Below are positions 18,049 to 26,843 of a stretch of DNA of 64,000 nucleotides, one piece after another (position 1 is the first letter of the stretch; each line of letters starts with the position of its first letter). Source of the stretch: Comamonadaceae bacterium UBA4962 (GTDB lineage Bacteria; Pseudomonadota; Gammaproteobacteria; Burkholderiales; Burkholderiaceae_C); the NCBI GenBank assembly GCA_002397315.1, contig DHAE01000003.1, positions 135,515-199,514 of the forward strand. The letters run 5' to 3'. The notes under the pieces are model-generated. The model saw only the letters and a program-made list of their open reading frames with translations, was not told the DNA's origin and searched no databases. The position numbers were made by a program, and so were the translations under genes.

Positions 18049-18924
18049 ATGACCTGGATCGACTTCGCAAACCTGCTGATCAACGGGCTGATCGAAGGCC
18101 TGGTGGTGGCCCTGCCCGCGCTGGCCATGACGCTGGTGATGGGCGTGAACCGCTTTCCCAACGCCGCCACGGGCGATCTGATGACCACCGGTGCCTACGC
18201 CGCCGTCGCGGTGCAGCTGCTGGGCGGTGTGCCGCTGTGGCTGGCCGCCATTGCCAGCGTGGCGGTGACGGCGGTGGTCTCGGCCGGCTCGTACCAGCTC
18301 ATCTTCCGCAAGCTGGCGGGGCGGCCGATGGTGGCCTCGATGCTCGCGGCGATCGGGCTGGGGTTTCTGCTGCGCAGCCTGATCTCGTTCTTCGCGGGGC
18401 ACGACCAGCGCACGTTCGAGATGCCGCTGGTGCGTGCCTGGAACTTCGGCGGCATCCGCATCCTGCCGACCGACCTGCTGATCGCCGCCATCGCCGCCGC
18501 CTGCCTGGCGGTGGTGTTCGTGATCATCTACCGCACCAGCTTCGGCCGCCAGCTGCGTGCCGTGGCCGACAGCGCGGACCTGGCGCGCGCCAGCGGCATC
18601 CGTGCCGGCGGGCTGATGCTCTGCCTCTGGCTGCTGGTGGGCGCGCTGTCCTCCATCGGTGGGGTGCTGCTGGGCATGAAGGCCATCGTCACGCCCGAGA
18701 TGGGCTGGGAGAGCCTGATCCCCGCGTTCGCCGCCATGGTGCTCGGCGGCATCGGCAGCCCGGTGGGGGCCGTGCTGGGCGCGCTGGTGCTGTGCGTGGT
18801 GCAGGAGCTGTCGGTTCCGCTGCTGGGGCCGTCGTACAAGCTCGTGCTGTCGTTCGTGGTGCTGGCGCTGGTGCTGCTGCTGCGCCCGGCCGGGATCATG
18901 GGCCGCGTGCAACTGGTGCGCTGA
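18049..18924 (+). CDS. livH: branched-chain-amino-acid-type ABC permease (LivH family)
   Basis: An inner-membrane permease of 291 residues with about eight hydrophobic segments, starting MTWIDFANLLINGLIEGLVVALPALAMTLVMG (cited in part). LivH features are GLIEGLVVAL near the N-terminus, the cytoplasmic loop FRQ-like GRQLRAVADSADLARASGI that contacts the ATPases, and the C-terminal AMVLGGIGSPVGAVLGA. It is the third gene of the operon, 75 nt after the binding protein. The substrate is unassigned. Confidence 0.92.
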   Translation: MTWIDFANLLINGLIEGLVVALPALAMTLVMGVNRFPNAATGDLMTTGAYAAVAVQLLGGVPLWLAAIASVAVTAVVSAGSYQLIFRKLAGRPMVASMLAAIGLGFLLRSLISFFAGHDQRTFEMPLVRAWNFGGIRILPTDLLIAAIAAACLAVVFVIIYRTSFGRQLRAVADSADLARASGIRAGGLMLCLWLLVGALSSIGGVLLGMKAIVTPEMGWESLIPAFAAMVLGGIGSPVGAVLGALVLCVVQELSVPLLGPSYKLVLSFVVLALVLLLRPAGIMGRVQLVR

Positions 18925-18941
18925 AAGGAGCGAAGAACAAC

Positions 18942-19823
18942 ATGCTTGCCTATCTCTGTGCCATCGGCATCGTGGCCCTCATCTACTGCCTGCTGGCGCT
19001 CGGCCTGAACCTGCAGTTCGGACTGACGCGGCTGGTCAACTTCGGCGTGGTGGCGTTCTTCGCCGTGGGCGCCTACACCTCGGGCCTGCTGTCGCTCCAG
19101 GGCCTGCCGCTGCCGGCCTGCTTCATCGCGGCGGGCGTGCTGTCGGGGCTGCTCGCGCTGCCGATCGGGCTGCTGTCGCTGCGGCTGCGCGACGATTACC
19201 TCGCCATCGTCACGCTCGGGTTTTCCGAAGCGGTGCGCATCACGATCCAGCAGGAGAGCTGGCTCACCCACGGCGTGCAGGGCCTGCCGGGCCTGCCCAA
19301 GCTGTTCGCGGCATGGGGCCCGGGGGTGTCCGACACGGCCATCTTCGTGGTGCTGGCCCTGATCGTCGGCCTCGTGTGCTGGGGTACTGTGCGGCTCACA
19401 TGCAGCCCCTTCGGCCGCCTGCTGAAAGCCATCGGCGACGACGAGGCCGCGCTCTCCGCCCTCGGCAAGGACCCGGCGCGCTTCAAGGTGCAGGTGTTCA
19501 TGCTGGGCGCGGCACTGGCCGGCGTGGCGGGTGCCTTCTACGCGCACTTCATCACCTTCATCACGCCCGAGCAGTTCATCCCGCTCATCACGTTCTACGT
19601 GTGGATGGGGCTGGTGATGGGTGGTTCGGGCTCGGTGCGCGGCGCCATGTTCGGCTCCCTGCTGCTGATGGTGTTCCTGGAAGGATCGCGCTTCGCCAAG
19701 GACTGGGTGCCGGGCGTGTCGGAAGTCGGCATGGCCAGCCTGCGCCTGGCCGCCGTGGGCCTGGCGCTGATCCTGGTGACGCTCTACCGGCCGAACGGCC
19801 TGTTCGGAGGCCCGTCGAAATGA
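18942..19823 (+). CDS. livM: branched-chain-amino-acid-type ABC permease (LivM family)
   Basis: The second permease, 293 residues, with LivM signatures: LALGLNLQFGLTRLVNFG, RLRDDYLAIVTLGFSEAVR, the coupling loop GRLLKAIGDDEAALSALGKD and the C-terminal LVMGGSGSVRGAMFGSLLL. The ATG at 18942 has AAAGGAG 12 nt upstream, which fixes the start against the longer open frame. Its stop overlaps the start of the LivG ATPase (ATGA). It forms the transmembrane heterodimer with LivH. Confidence 0.92.
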   Translation: MLAYLCAIGIVALIYCLLALGLNLQFGLTRLVNFGVVAFFAVGAYTSGLLSLQGLPLPACFIAAGVLSGLLALPIGLLSLRLRDDYLAIVTLGFSEAVRITIQQESWLTHGVQGLPGLPKLFAAWGPGVSDTAIFVVLALIVGLVCWGTVRLTCSPFGRLLKAIGDDEAALSALGKDPARFKVQVFMLGAALAGVAGAFYAHFITFITPEQFIPLITFYVWMGLVMGGSGSVRGAMFGSLLLMVFLEGSRFAKDWVPGVSEVGMASLRLAAVGLALILVTLYRPNGLFGGPSK

Positions 19824-20581
19824 GCATGCTGCAAGTGGAAGCCGTGACGCGGCTGTTCGGTGGCTTCAAGGCGGTCGACGACGTATCGCTTCAATTGGCC
19901 GACAGGGAAATCCTGGGCATCGCCGGCACCAACGGCGCCGGCAAGAGCACGCTGTTCGCCGCGATCGCGGGCCAGCAGCCGGCGAACGCCGGGCGCATCG
20001 CTTTCGCGGGGCAGGACATCACCCGTCTGCCGCCTTACCGGCGCGCCCGGCTGGGGCTGGTGCGCACCTTCCAGATTCCGCGCGAGTTCAAGAGCCTGAC
20101 CGTGCACGAGAACCTGATGGCCGCGGCCGCCAACCCGCAGGGCGAGCGGCTGCTGAACGCCTTCTTCCAGAAGCGCGGCCTGCGCGAGCACGAGGCGGAG
20201 CTCGCGGCCAAGGCCGACGGCATCCTCGCGTTCCTGAACCTGGCCCGCGTGCGCGACGTGCCGGCCGGCGGCCTTTCGGGCGGACAGAAGAAGCTGGTGG
20301 AGCTGGGCCGCGTGCTCATGCTGGACCCGCGCTGCATCCTGCTGGACGAGCCCTTCGCGGGCGTGAACCCAGTGCTGATCGACGAGATCTGCGAGCGCGT
20401 GCGCGAACTGCAGGGCCGCGGCATCGCCTTCATCGTCATCGAGCACCACCTGCAGGCGCTCAAGGCGCTGTCGCACCGCATGATCGTGATGGACCGGGGC
20501 CGCATTCTGGCCGAGGGCGACCCGCATACCGTGCTGGACGATCCGCGCGTGCAGGAAGCCTACATGGGAGGGGTGGTATGA
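19820..20581 (+). CDS. livG: branched-chain-amino-acid-type ABC ATPase (LivG family)
   Basis: A 253-residue nucleotide-binding subunit. Walker A is GTNGAGKST (about residue 36), the ABC signature LSGGQKK (about 155), Walker [15 protein letters not shown], and the switch His is in IVIEHHL. The LivG-type insertion after the Walker A region ([18 protein letters not shown]) is present. It overlaps livM by 4 nt at its start and livF by 4 nt at its end, so the three genes are translationally coupled. Confidence 0.93.
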   Translation: MSMLQVEAVTRLFGGFKAVDDVSLQLADREILGIAGTNGAGKSTLFAAIAGQQPANAGRIAFAGQDITRLPPYRRARLGLVRTFQIPREFKSLTVHENLMAAAANPQGERLLNAFFQKRGLREHEAELAAKADGILAFLNLARVRDVPAGGLSGGQKKLVELGRVLMLDPRCILLDEPFAGVNPVLIDEICERVRELQGRGIAFIVIEHHLQALKALSHRMIVMDRGRILAEGDPHTVLDDPRVQEAYMGGVV

Positions 20582-21315
20582 GCGGCCCGGTGATGAACGA
20601 CAAGAACCATGGCGACAGCCTGCTGCAGATCGGACAGCTGCGCGGCGGCTATTCGGAAGTGGACATCATCCACGGCATCGACCTGGCCGTGGCGCCGGGG
20701 CAGATCGTGACCATCGCCGGTACCAACGGCGCGGGCAAGTCCACGCTGGTGAAGGCGCTGCTGGGCCTGCTGCCGCGGGTGGCGGGCAGCATCCATCTCG
20801 ACGGCCGCGACATCACGCGCCTGTCGGCCGAGGACCGCTTCGACGCCGGGCTGGCCTACGTGCCGCAGGTGGCGAACGTGTTCCCCTCGCTCACCGTGCG
20901 CGAGAACCTGCAGGTGGTGCGCGGCGTCAGGCACCTGAAGCAGCGCATGGACGCGGTGCTGGCCGACTTCCCCGCGCTGGTGGAACGGCTGCCGCAGCCG
21001 GCGAGCAACCTCTCGGGCGGCGAGCGCCAGCAACTGGCCTTCGCCCGGGCCCTGATGCCGTCGCCGCGCATCATGGTGCTGGACGAGCCCACGGCCGCGC
21101 TCGCGCCGTCGCTGGTCGGCAAGGTGTTCGACATGGTGCAGAAGCTGCCCGCCGCCGGCGTGGCCGTGCTGATGGTCGAGCAGCGCGCGCGGCAGGCGCT
21201 GGCCATCAGCCAGCAGGGCTACATCCTGGACCAGGGCCGCTGCGTGCTGCACGGCCCCGCACACGAGCTGCTGGAAGACCAGCGCATGGCGCAGCTGTAC
21301 CTGGGCAGCCACTGA
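20578..21315 (+). CDS. livF: branched-chain-amino-acid-type ABC ATPase (LivF family)
   Basis: A 245-residue second nucleotide-binding subunit, with Walker [10 protein letters not shown], signature LSGGERQ, Walker B IMVLDEPTAAL and the LivF-type C-terminus QRMAQLYLG. The ATG at 20578 overlaps the livG stop; a second in-frame ATG 12 nt later is possible. It is the last gene of the operon and faces the convergent stress-protein gene 15 nt away. Confidence 0.93.
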   Translation: MSGPVMNDKNHGDSLLQIGQLRGGYSEVDIIHGIDLAVAPGQIVTIAGTNGAGKSTLVKALLGLLPRVAGSIHLDGRDITRLSAEDRFDAGLAYVPQVANVFPSLTVRENLQVVRGVRHLKQRMDAVLADFPALVERLPQPASNLSGGERQQLAFARALMPSPRIMVLDEPTAALAPSLVGKVFDMVQKLPAAGVAVLMVEQRARQALAISQQGYILDQGRCVLHGPAHELLEDQRMAQLYLGSH

Positions 21316-21330
21316 GCCGGTGGGCCGGCC

Positions 21331-21777
21331 TCAGCGCAGCACGAGCACGGGCAAGTTGGAGTGCGTGAGCACGTGCTGGGTTTCGCTGCCCAGCAGCAGG
21401 CGCTTGATGCCCTTGCGGCCGTGCGAGGCCATCACGATGAGGTCGCAGTCGTGCTTGGCGGCCGCGGCGATGATCGCTTCGGCGGCGAGATCCGACTTGG
21501 CGACCACGGGCTTGACCTTCACCCCCTGGGCATCGCCCAACTGCCGGATGCCGTCCACCAGCGCCTGGGCGCTGGCGACCCACTGGTTCTCGATGCGCCG
21601 CGCCTCGGCGGCATCCACCGGCGAACCGCCCTCGAAGTAGCTGCGTGGATAGCGCGGCACCACCTTGAGCGCGACCACGCGGCCGCCCGAGAGCCGGGCC
21701 AGGGAGAGCCCGTGCTCGACGGCCTTGCCGGACAGGTCGGAACCATCGGTGGCGATGAGGATGCGGCGGTAGGACAT
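21331..21777 (-). CDS. universal stress protein (UspA family)
   Basis: A 148-residue cytoplasmic single-domain Usp. It begins SYRRILIATDGSDLSGKAVEHG and ends with the nucleotide-loop motif ASHGRKGIKRLLLGSETQHVL, close to the ATP-binding G-2x-G-9x-G-S pattern, with Ala in place of the first Gly. The ATG at 21777 follows CAGGAGAGC. An FNR-type palindrome at 21868-21881 lies in class II position relative to a candidate -10 for this gene. That fits the low-oxygen induction known for Usp proteins in pseudomonads. Confidence 0.9.
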   Translation of the reverse strand: MSYRRILIATDGSDLSGKAVEHGLSLARLSGGRVVALKVVPRYPRSYFEGGSPVDAAEARRIENQWVASAQALVDGIRQLGDAQGVKVKPVVAKSDLAAEAIIAAAAKHDCDLIVMASHGRKGIKRLLLGSETQHVLTHSNLPVLVLR

Positions 21778-21867
21778 CTTTGCTCTCCTGGAAGAGGTGG
21801 GGAGATGACGCGGCCGGGACGGCCTTGGCGCATGCCCGCAGAGTAGGGCGAGAAGGTTGCCCGTGTC

Positions 21868-21881
21868 TTGACATGCGTCAA
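21868..21881. promoter_or_regulatory. FNR/Anr-type box between usp and ccoI
   Basis: TTGACATGCGTCAA is a near-consensus FNR palindrome (TTGAT-N4-ATCAA type). Toward usp, a TACTCT at 21840-21845 gives a start near 21833, placing the box centre about 41 nt upstream (class II activation). Toward ccoI the same spacing would put the transcript start almost at the ATG, so usp is the likelier target. Confidence 0.7.
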
Positions 21882-21917
21882 CGTGGGCGGGCGCCATGGG
21901 GCCTAGCCTCCGGGTCC

Positions 21918-24362
21918 ATGATCTCCGATCCTTCCGCGCCGCTGGACGCCGCCGATTCCGCTGCCGAGCTGCTCGACGATCCGCAGGAGTGGGGCGCCTT
22001 CGGCCGTCCGCTCCCCGTGCCCGGCGGCGACTCCGTCGCGGCGCCGCAGGGCCTGTGGGAATCGCACGTGGTGCTCGGCGGCATGCACTGCGCGGCCTGC
22101 GCGCTCACGGTGGAGGATGCGCTGCGCGCCGTCCCGGGCGTGCAGCAGGCCGAGGTGAGCGCCGCCACGCACCGCGCCCGCGTGGTCTGGGACGCGGGTG
22201 CCGTCCGGCCTTCACGGTGGTTCGCCGCGGTGGCGCGCGCCGGCTATCCCGCCTTGCCGGCGATGGATGCACTGGGGCGGGAGCAGCGCCGGCGCGAGGG
22301 CCGCGGCGCCCTGTGGCGCTGGCTGGTGGCGGGCTTCTGCATGATGCAGGTGATGATGTACGCATGGCCCGCGTACGTCGCGCAGCCGGGCGATCTCACC
22401 GCCGAGATGGAGCGGCTGCTGCGCTGGGCCTCGTGGGTCATCACGCTGCCGATGGTGATCTTCTCGTGCGGGCCGTTCTTCGCGAGCGCGCTGCGCGACC
22501 TGCGGCTGCGCCGCGTCAGCATGGACCTGCCCGTGGCGCTGGGCATGGGCATCACCTTCGCCGTGAGCACGGCAGGCACCTTCGATCCGGCGGGCATGTT
22601 CGGGCGCGAGGTCTACTACGACTCGCTCACCATGTTCGTGTTCTTCCTGCTCACCGGCCGCTGGCTGGAGACGCGCCTGCGCGACCGCACTGCGGGCGCG
22701 CTGGAGGCGGTGATGAACCGCCTGCCCGACAGCATCGAACGGCGCGGCGCCGATGGCACCTTCACGCGCGTGGCCGTGCGCCGGCTGGCGGCGGGCGACG
22801 TGGTGCGCGTGCTGCCGGGCGAAGCCTTCCCGGCCGATGGCCGCATCGCGCGCGGCAGCACGCAGGTGGACGAGGCCCTGCTCACGGGCGAATCGACGCC
22901 GCTGCCGCGCGGCGAGGGCTCCACCGTGGCCGCCGGCAGCTACAACCTGCGCGCGCCCGTGGAGGTGCGCATCGAACGCGTGGGCGGGGATACGCGGTTC
23001 GCCGAGATCGTCGCGCTGATGGAGGCCGCATCCGCCCAGAAGCCGCGGCTGGCGCAACTGGCCGACCGCATCGCGCGGCCGTTTTTGCTGGGCGTGCTGC
23101 TGTCCGCCGGCCTGGCCGCCGCGTGGTGGTGGCGCACGGACCCGGAGCATGCGCTGATGGTCGCGGTGGCGGTGCTCATCGTGACCTGCCCGTGCGCGCT
23201 TTCGCTGGCCACCCCGGTGGCGATGCTGACGGCCGCCGGTGCGCTCGCGCGCCAGGGCGTGCTGGTGCGCAACCTGCAGGGCCTGGAAGCGCTGGCGGCC
23301 GTGGACACGGTCGTGTTCGACAAGACCGGCACGCTCACGCAGGACGGCATCCGCATCGCCGGCGTGCATCCGGCGCCGGGTTTCGCGCCGGCCGATGCGC
23401 TGGCCCTGGCGGCGGTGCTGGCGCGGCATTCGCTGCATCCGCTGTCGCGCGCGCTGGTGGAGGCGGCCGGGCCGCAGGGCGAGGGCGCCGCTGCCCGCTG
23501 GAACGTGAGCGACGTGCGCGAGGTGGCGGGGCAGGGCCTCGTCGCGCGCGTGGACGATGGCGAGGGCCGGCTCGCGCCCGCGCTGCTGCGGCTCGGCCGG
23601 GCGGCGGAGAGCGCGCCGGAAGCAGCGCAGCAGATGGCGTTGTGCGCGGAGCCGCTGCCGGAAGGCCCGGCGTCCGTGGGCGGCGCGGATCGCATGCCGC
23701 CCGCCGCCTGGCCGGCCGAGATCGCGCGCTTCGACTGGTGCGAAGACCTGCGCGCCGATGCGGCCGGCGTGATCGCCCGCCTGCGCCGTGCCGGCATCGC
23801 GGTCGAGTTGCTTTCCGGCGACCGTGCCGATGCGGTGGCGCGCGTCGCCGCGCGCACGGGCATCGCGGTGGCGCGGGGCGACTGCTCACCGCAGGACAAG
23901 CTCGACCGCATGCGCGCATTGCAGGCCGCCGGGCACCGCGTGGCGATGGTGGGCGACGGTCTCAACGACGGGCCGGTGCTCGCGGGCGCGCATGTGTCGT
24001 TCGCCTTCGGCCGCTCCGTGCCGCTCGCGCGTTCGCGCTCGGATTTCGTGGTGATGGGCGAGCGGCTCGCGCTGGTCGAGCGCAGCGTGCGGCTCGCGCG
24101 GCGCACGCTGCGCGTGGTGCGCCAGAACCTCGCCTGGGCGGCTGCCTACAACGCGCTGTGCGTGCCGCTCGCGGTGGCGGGCTGGATGCCGGCCTGGCTC
24201 GCGGGCCTGGGCATGGCGCTCAGTTCGCTGCTGGTGGTGGCGAATGCGGCGCGCCTCGCGCGCAGCGGGCGCGGGGAGGGCAACGGGCCGGAAACAGCGG
24301 CCGCGGCGCCGGGCGCGGCCGTGCCGCAGGCCGGCGCAGCGCTCGCGCAGGGAGCCGTGTGA
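21918..24362 (+). CDS. ccoI: P1B-type copper-transporting ATPase for cbb3 oxidase assembly
   Basis: An 814-residue CcoI/FixI-type ATPase needed to supply copper to the cbb3 oxidase. An acidic N-terminus precedes a heavy-metal domain (GGMHCAACAL, Cys58/Cys61). Then come eight predicted membrane helices with the metal site CPC (TCPCALSLATP, about residue 423), DKTGTLT phosphorylation motif (about 469), HPLSRAL (the HP motif) and GDGLNDGPVL (about 680). The start at 21918 precedes the metal domain; longer frames upstream overlap the FNR site. The ccoS start overlaps the last base of its stop. Confidence 0.94.
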   Translation: MISDPSAPLDAADSAAELLDDPQEWGAFGRPLPVPGGDSVAAPQGLWESHVVLGGMHCAACALTVEDALRAVPGVQQAEVSAATHRARVVWDAGAVRPSRWFAAVARAGYPALPAMDALGREQRRREGRGALWRWLVAGFCMMQVMMYAWPAYVAQPGDLTAEMERLLRWASWVITLPMVIFSCGPFFASALRDLRLRRVSMDLPVALGMGITFAVSTAGTFDPAGMFGREVYYDSLTMFVFFLLTGRWLETRLRDRTAGALEAVMNRLPDSIERRGADGTFTRVAVRRLAAGDVVRVLPGEAFPADGRIARGSTQVDEALLTGESTPLPRGEGSTVAAGSYNLRAPVEVRIERVGGDTRFAEIVALMEAASAQKPRLAQLADRIARPFLLGVLLSAGLAAAWWWRTDPEHALMVAVAVLIVTCPCALSLATPVAMLTAAGALARQGVLVRNLQGLEALAAVDTVVFDKTGTLTQDGIRIAGVHPAPGFAPADALALAAVLARHSLHPLSRALVEAAGPQGEGAAARWNVSDVREVAGQGLVARVDDGEGRLAPALLRLGRAAESAPEAAQQMALCAEPLPEGPASVGGADRMPPAAWPAEIARFDWCEDLRADAAGVIARLRRAGIAVELLSGDRADAVARVAARTGIAVARGDCSPQDKLDRMRALQAAGHRVAMVGDGLNDGPVLAGAHVSFAFGRSVPLARSRSDFVVMGERLALVERSVRLARRTLRVVRQNLAWAAAYNALCVPLAVAGWMPAWLAGLGMALSSLLVVANAARLARSGRGEGNGPETAAAAPGAAVPQAGAALAQGAV

Positions 24363-24499
24363 TGGACATCCTCTACCTGCTCATACCCCTCTCCGTGGTG
24401 CTCGTGCTGCTGATCCTCGTGGGCCTCTGGTGGGCCATCGACCGGGGCCAGTTCGAGAACGTCGAGCAGGAAGGCGAACGCATTCTTCGGGACGATTGA
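24362..24499 (+). CDS. ccoS: cbb3 oxidase maturation protein CcoS
   Basis: A 45-residue single-span membrane protein: [20 protein letters not shown] then [13 protein letters not shown], the CcoS/FixS signature, and an acidic end. CcoS is needed for cofactor insertion into the cbb3 oxidase. Its ATG shares one base with the ccoI stop, and its own stop codon lies inside the FNR box that precedes ccoN. Confidence 0.93.
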   Translation: MDILYLLIPLSVVLVLLILVGLWWAIDRGQFENVEQEGERILRDD

Positions 24500-24537
24500 C
24501 GTTCGTCAAAGGCTCCCGGCCCCCCTCTCGTCAAAAT
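24496..24537 (+). promoter_or_regulatory. FNR-dependent class II promoter of ccoNOQP
   Basis: The box TTGACGTTCGTCAA (24496-24509) is followed by a -10-like CAAAAT (24532-24537). A start near 24544 would place the box centre at -41.5, the classical class II FNR position, 20 nt before the ccoN ATG. The box overlaps the ccoS stop codon (24497-24499), so coding and regulatory needs coincide there. Confidence 0.82.
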
Positions 24538-24563
24538 TTGTAAGCAAACCAAAGAGGTGCCCG

Positions 24564-26003
24564 ATGGATTCTTCTGTCTCGAACGCCGCGCACTACAACG
24601 ACACGGTCGTGCGGCAGTTTTCAATCATGGCCGTCGTGTGGGGGGTGGTCGGCATGCTGGTCGGCGTGCTCATCGCCGCACAGCTCGCCTGGCCTGAACT
24701 CAACTTCGGCGTTCCGTGGCTCAGCTACGGCCGCCTGCGTCCGCTGCACACCAACGCGGTGATCTTCGCGTTCGGCGGCTGCGCACTGTTCGCCACCAGC
24801 TACTACGTCGTGCAGCGCACGGGGCAGGTGCGCCTGTTCGCGGGCCGCCTCGCGTCGTTCACCTTCTGGGGCTGGCAGGCGGTCATCGTGGCCGCGGCCA
24901 TCAGCCTGCCGCTGGGCTACACCACGGGCAAGGAATACGCCGAGCTGGAATGGCCCATCGACATCCTGATCACGCTCGTGTGGGTGTCGTACGCCATCGT
25001 CTTCTTCGGCACCGTGGGCAAGCGCCGCGTGCGCCACATCTACGTGGCCAACTGGTTCTTCGGCGGCTTCATCCTCGCGGTGGCGCTGCTGCACGTGGTC
25101 AACAGCGCGGAAGTGCCCGCGGGCTGGATGAAGAGCTACTCGGCCTACGCCGGCGTGCAGGACGCGATGGTGCAGTGGTGGTACGGCCACAACGCCGTGG
25201 GCTTCTTCCTCACGGCCGGCTTCCTGGGAATGATGTACTACTTCATCCCGAAGCAGGCCGGCCGCCCGGTGTACAGCTACCGCCTGTCGATCGTGCACTT
25301 CTGGGCGCTGATCTTCACCTACATGTGGGCCGGTCCCCACCACCTGCACTACACCGCGCTGCCCGACTGGACGCAGTCCGTCGGCATGGTGTTCTCGCTG
25401 ATCCTGCTGGCTCCGAGCTGGGGCGGCATGATCAACGGCATCATGACCCTGTCGGGCGCCTGGCACAAGCTGCGCGACGACCCCATCCTGCGCTTCCTGA
25501 TCGTGTCGCTGTCGTTCTACGGCATGGCCACGTTCGAGGGCCCGATGATGTCCATCAAGACGGTGAACGCCCTGAGCCACTACACCGACTGGACCGTCGG
25601 CCACGTGCACGCCGGCGCGCTCGGCTGGGTCGGCCTGATCACGATGGGCTCGCTCTACTACCTCGTGCCGCGCCTGTTCGGCCGCGAAAAGATGCACTCC
25701 ATCAAGGCGATCGAGCTGCACTTCTGGATGGCCACCATCGGCATCGTGCTCTACATCGCCGCCATGTGGATCGCCGGCGTCATGCAGGGCCTGATGTGGC
25801 GCGCGGTGAATGCCGACGGCACGCTCACCTACACCTTCGTCGAGAGCGTGAAGGCCACCTATCCCTTCTACGTCATCCGCTTCGCCGGCGGCCTGCTGTA
25901 CCTCGCGGGCATGGTGGTGATGGCCTGGAACGTGTGGAAGACCGCCATGGCCGGCCGCTCGGTCAAGGTGCAGATCCCGGCCGTGGCACCCGCCCACGCC
26001 TGA
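24564..26003 (+). CDS. ccoN: cbb3-type cytochrome c oxidase subunit I
   Basis: The 479-residue catalytic subunit with about twelve membrane helices. It carries low-spin heme b and the high-spin heme b3-CuB centre that reduces oxygen at the inner membrane. Conserved His-containing segments are visible: [29 protein letters not shown] [25 protein letters not shown] and [17 protein letters not shown]. Length and motifs match CcoN, not the aa3-type. It is first gene of ccoNOQP behind an FNR promoter, so it is expected in microaerobic growth. Confidence 0.97.
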   Translation: MDSSVSNAAHYNDTVVRQFSIMAVVWGVVGMLVGVLIAAQLAWPELNFGVPWLSYGRLRPLHTNAVIFAFGGCALFATSYYVVQRTGQVRLFAGRLASFTFWGWQAVIVAAAISLPLGYTTGKEYAELEWPIDILITLVWVSYAIVFFGTVGKRRVRHIYVANWFFGGFILAVALLHVVNSAEVPAGWMKSYSAYAGVQDAMVQWWYGHNAVGFFLTAGFLGMMYYFIPKQAGRPVYSYRLSIVHFWALIFTYMWAGPHHLHYTALPDWTQSVGMVFSLILLAPSWGGMINGIMTLSGAWHKLRDDPILRFLIVSLSFYGMATFEGPMMSIKTVNALSHYTDWTVGHVHAGALGWVGLITMGSLYYLVPRLFGREKMHSIKAIELHFWMATIGIVLYIAAMWIAGVMQGLMWRAVNADGTLTYTFVESVKATYPFYVIRFAGGLLYLAGMVVMAWNVWKTAMAGRSVKVQIPAVAPAHA

Positions 26004-26021
26004 ACCCCAGGAGCGCTTTCC

Positions 26022-26651
26022 ATGTCCGACAACACAACGACAAAAGCCGGCTTCTCCCACGAGAAGATCGAGACCAACAACTTCTTCATGATCGTGCTGA
26101 TCGTGCTGGTGGTGGCCATCGGCGGCCTGGCGGAGATCGTGCCGCTGTTCTTCCAGAAGTCGACCACCGAGCCGGTCGAGGGCGTGCAGCCCTACACCGC
26201 CACACAGCTGCTGGGCCGCGACGTCTACCTGCGCGAGGGCTGCTACAACTGCCACTCGCAGATGATCCGCCCCTTCCGCGCCGAGACGCTGCGCTACGGC
26301 CACTACTCGGTGGCGGGCGAGTTCGTGTACGACCACCCCTTCCAGTGGGGCAGCAAGCGCACGGGCCCGGACCTGCACCGCGTGGGCGGCAAGTACAGCG
26401 ACGAGTGGCACCGCATCCACCTGAACAACCCGCGCGACGTGGTGCCCGAGTCCAACATGCCCGCCTATTCCTGGCTGGAGAAGACCGCGGTGGACCCGTC
26501 CGTCGCCGCGCCCCGCATGAAGGCGCTGCGCGTGGCCGGCGTGCCCTATACCGACGAGCAGATCGCCGGCGCGGCCGAAGAGGTCAAGGGCAAGACCGAG
26601 CTGGACGTGCTGGTGGCCTACCTGCAGGTCATGGGCCGCGCGCTCAAGTAA
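26022..26651 (+). CDS. ccoO: cbb3-type cytochrome c oxidase subunit II (monoheme)
   Basis: A 209-residue membrane-anchored cytochrome c: one N-terminal helix (about residues 21-44), then the periplasmic heme motif C74-Y-N-C77-H78 in [15 protein letters not shown], and Met in SNMPAYSWL as the likely axial ligand. It passes electrons from CcoP to CcoN. It begins 18 nt after ccoN with AGGAGCG upstream and is followed by ccoQ after 12 nt. Confidence 0.97.
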   Translation: MSDNTTTKAGFSHEKIETNNFFMIVLIVLVVAIGGLAEIVPLFFQKSTTEPVEGVQPYTATQLLGRDVYLREGCYNCHSQMIRPFRAETLRYGHYSVAGEFVYDHPFQWGSKRTGPDLHRVGGKYSDEWHRIHLNNPRDVVPESNMPAYSWLEKTAVDPSVAAPRMKALRVAGVPYTDEQIAGAAEEVKGKTELDVLVAYLQVMGRALK

Positions 26652-26663
26652 CGGGAGGCCGCC

Positions 26664-26843
26664 ATGGACATCACCACGGTGCGCATCATCGCGACGCTGG
26701 TTTCGTTCGCGCTCTTCCTCGGGATCCTGGTCTGGGCGTTCTCGCGCGGCAACCGGTCCCGTTTCGAGGAGGCCGCGCAGCTGCCGTTCGCCGAGCAGGA
26801 CGCTCCCCTCTACTCTTTCAAGAACGAGAAGAACCATGAGTGA
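26664..26843 (+). CDS. ccoQ: cbb3 oxidase small subunit CcoQ
   Basis: A 59-residue protein, MDITTVRIIATLVSFALFLG onward, with one membrane helix (about residues 7-26), a short basic stretch (SRGNRSRFEEAA) and an acidic/polar tail ending FKNEKNHE. This is the usual CcoQ layout; CcoQ stabilises the oxidase complex. GGGAGGCC precedes the ATG. Its end overlaps the ccoP start by 8 nt, indicating translational coupling. Confidence 0.92.
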   Translation: MDITTVRIIATLVSFALFLGILVWAFSRGNRSRFEEAAQLPFAEQDAPLYSFKNEKNHE

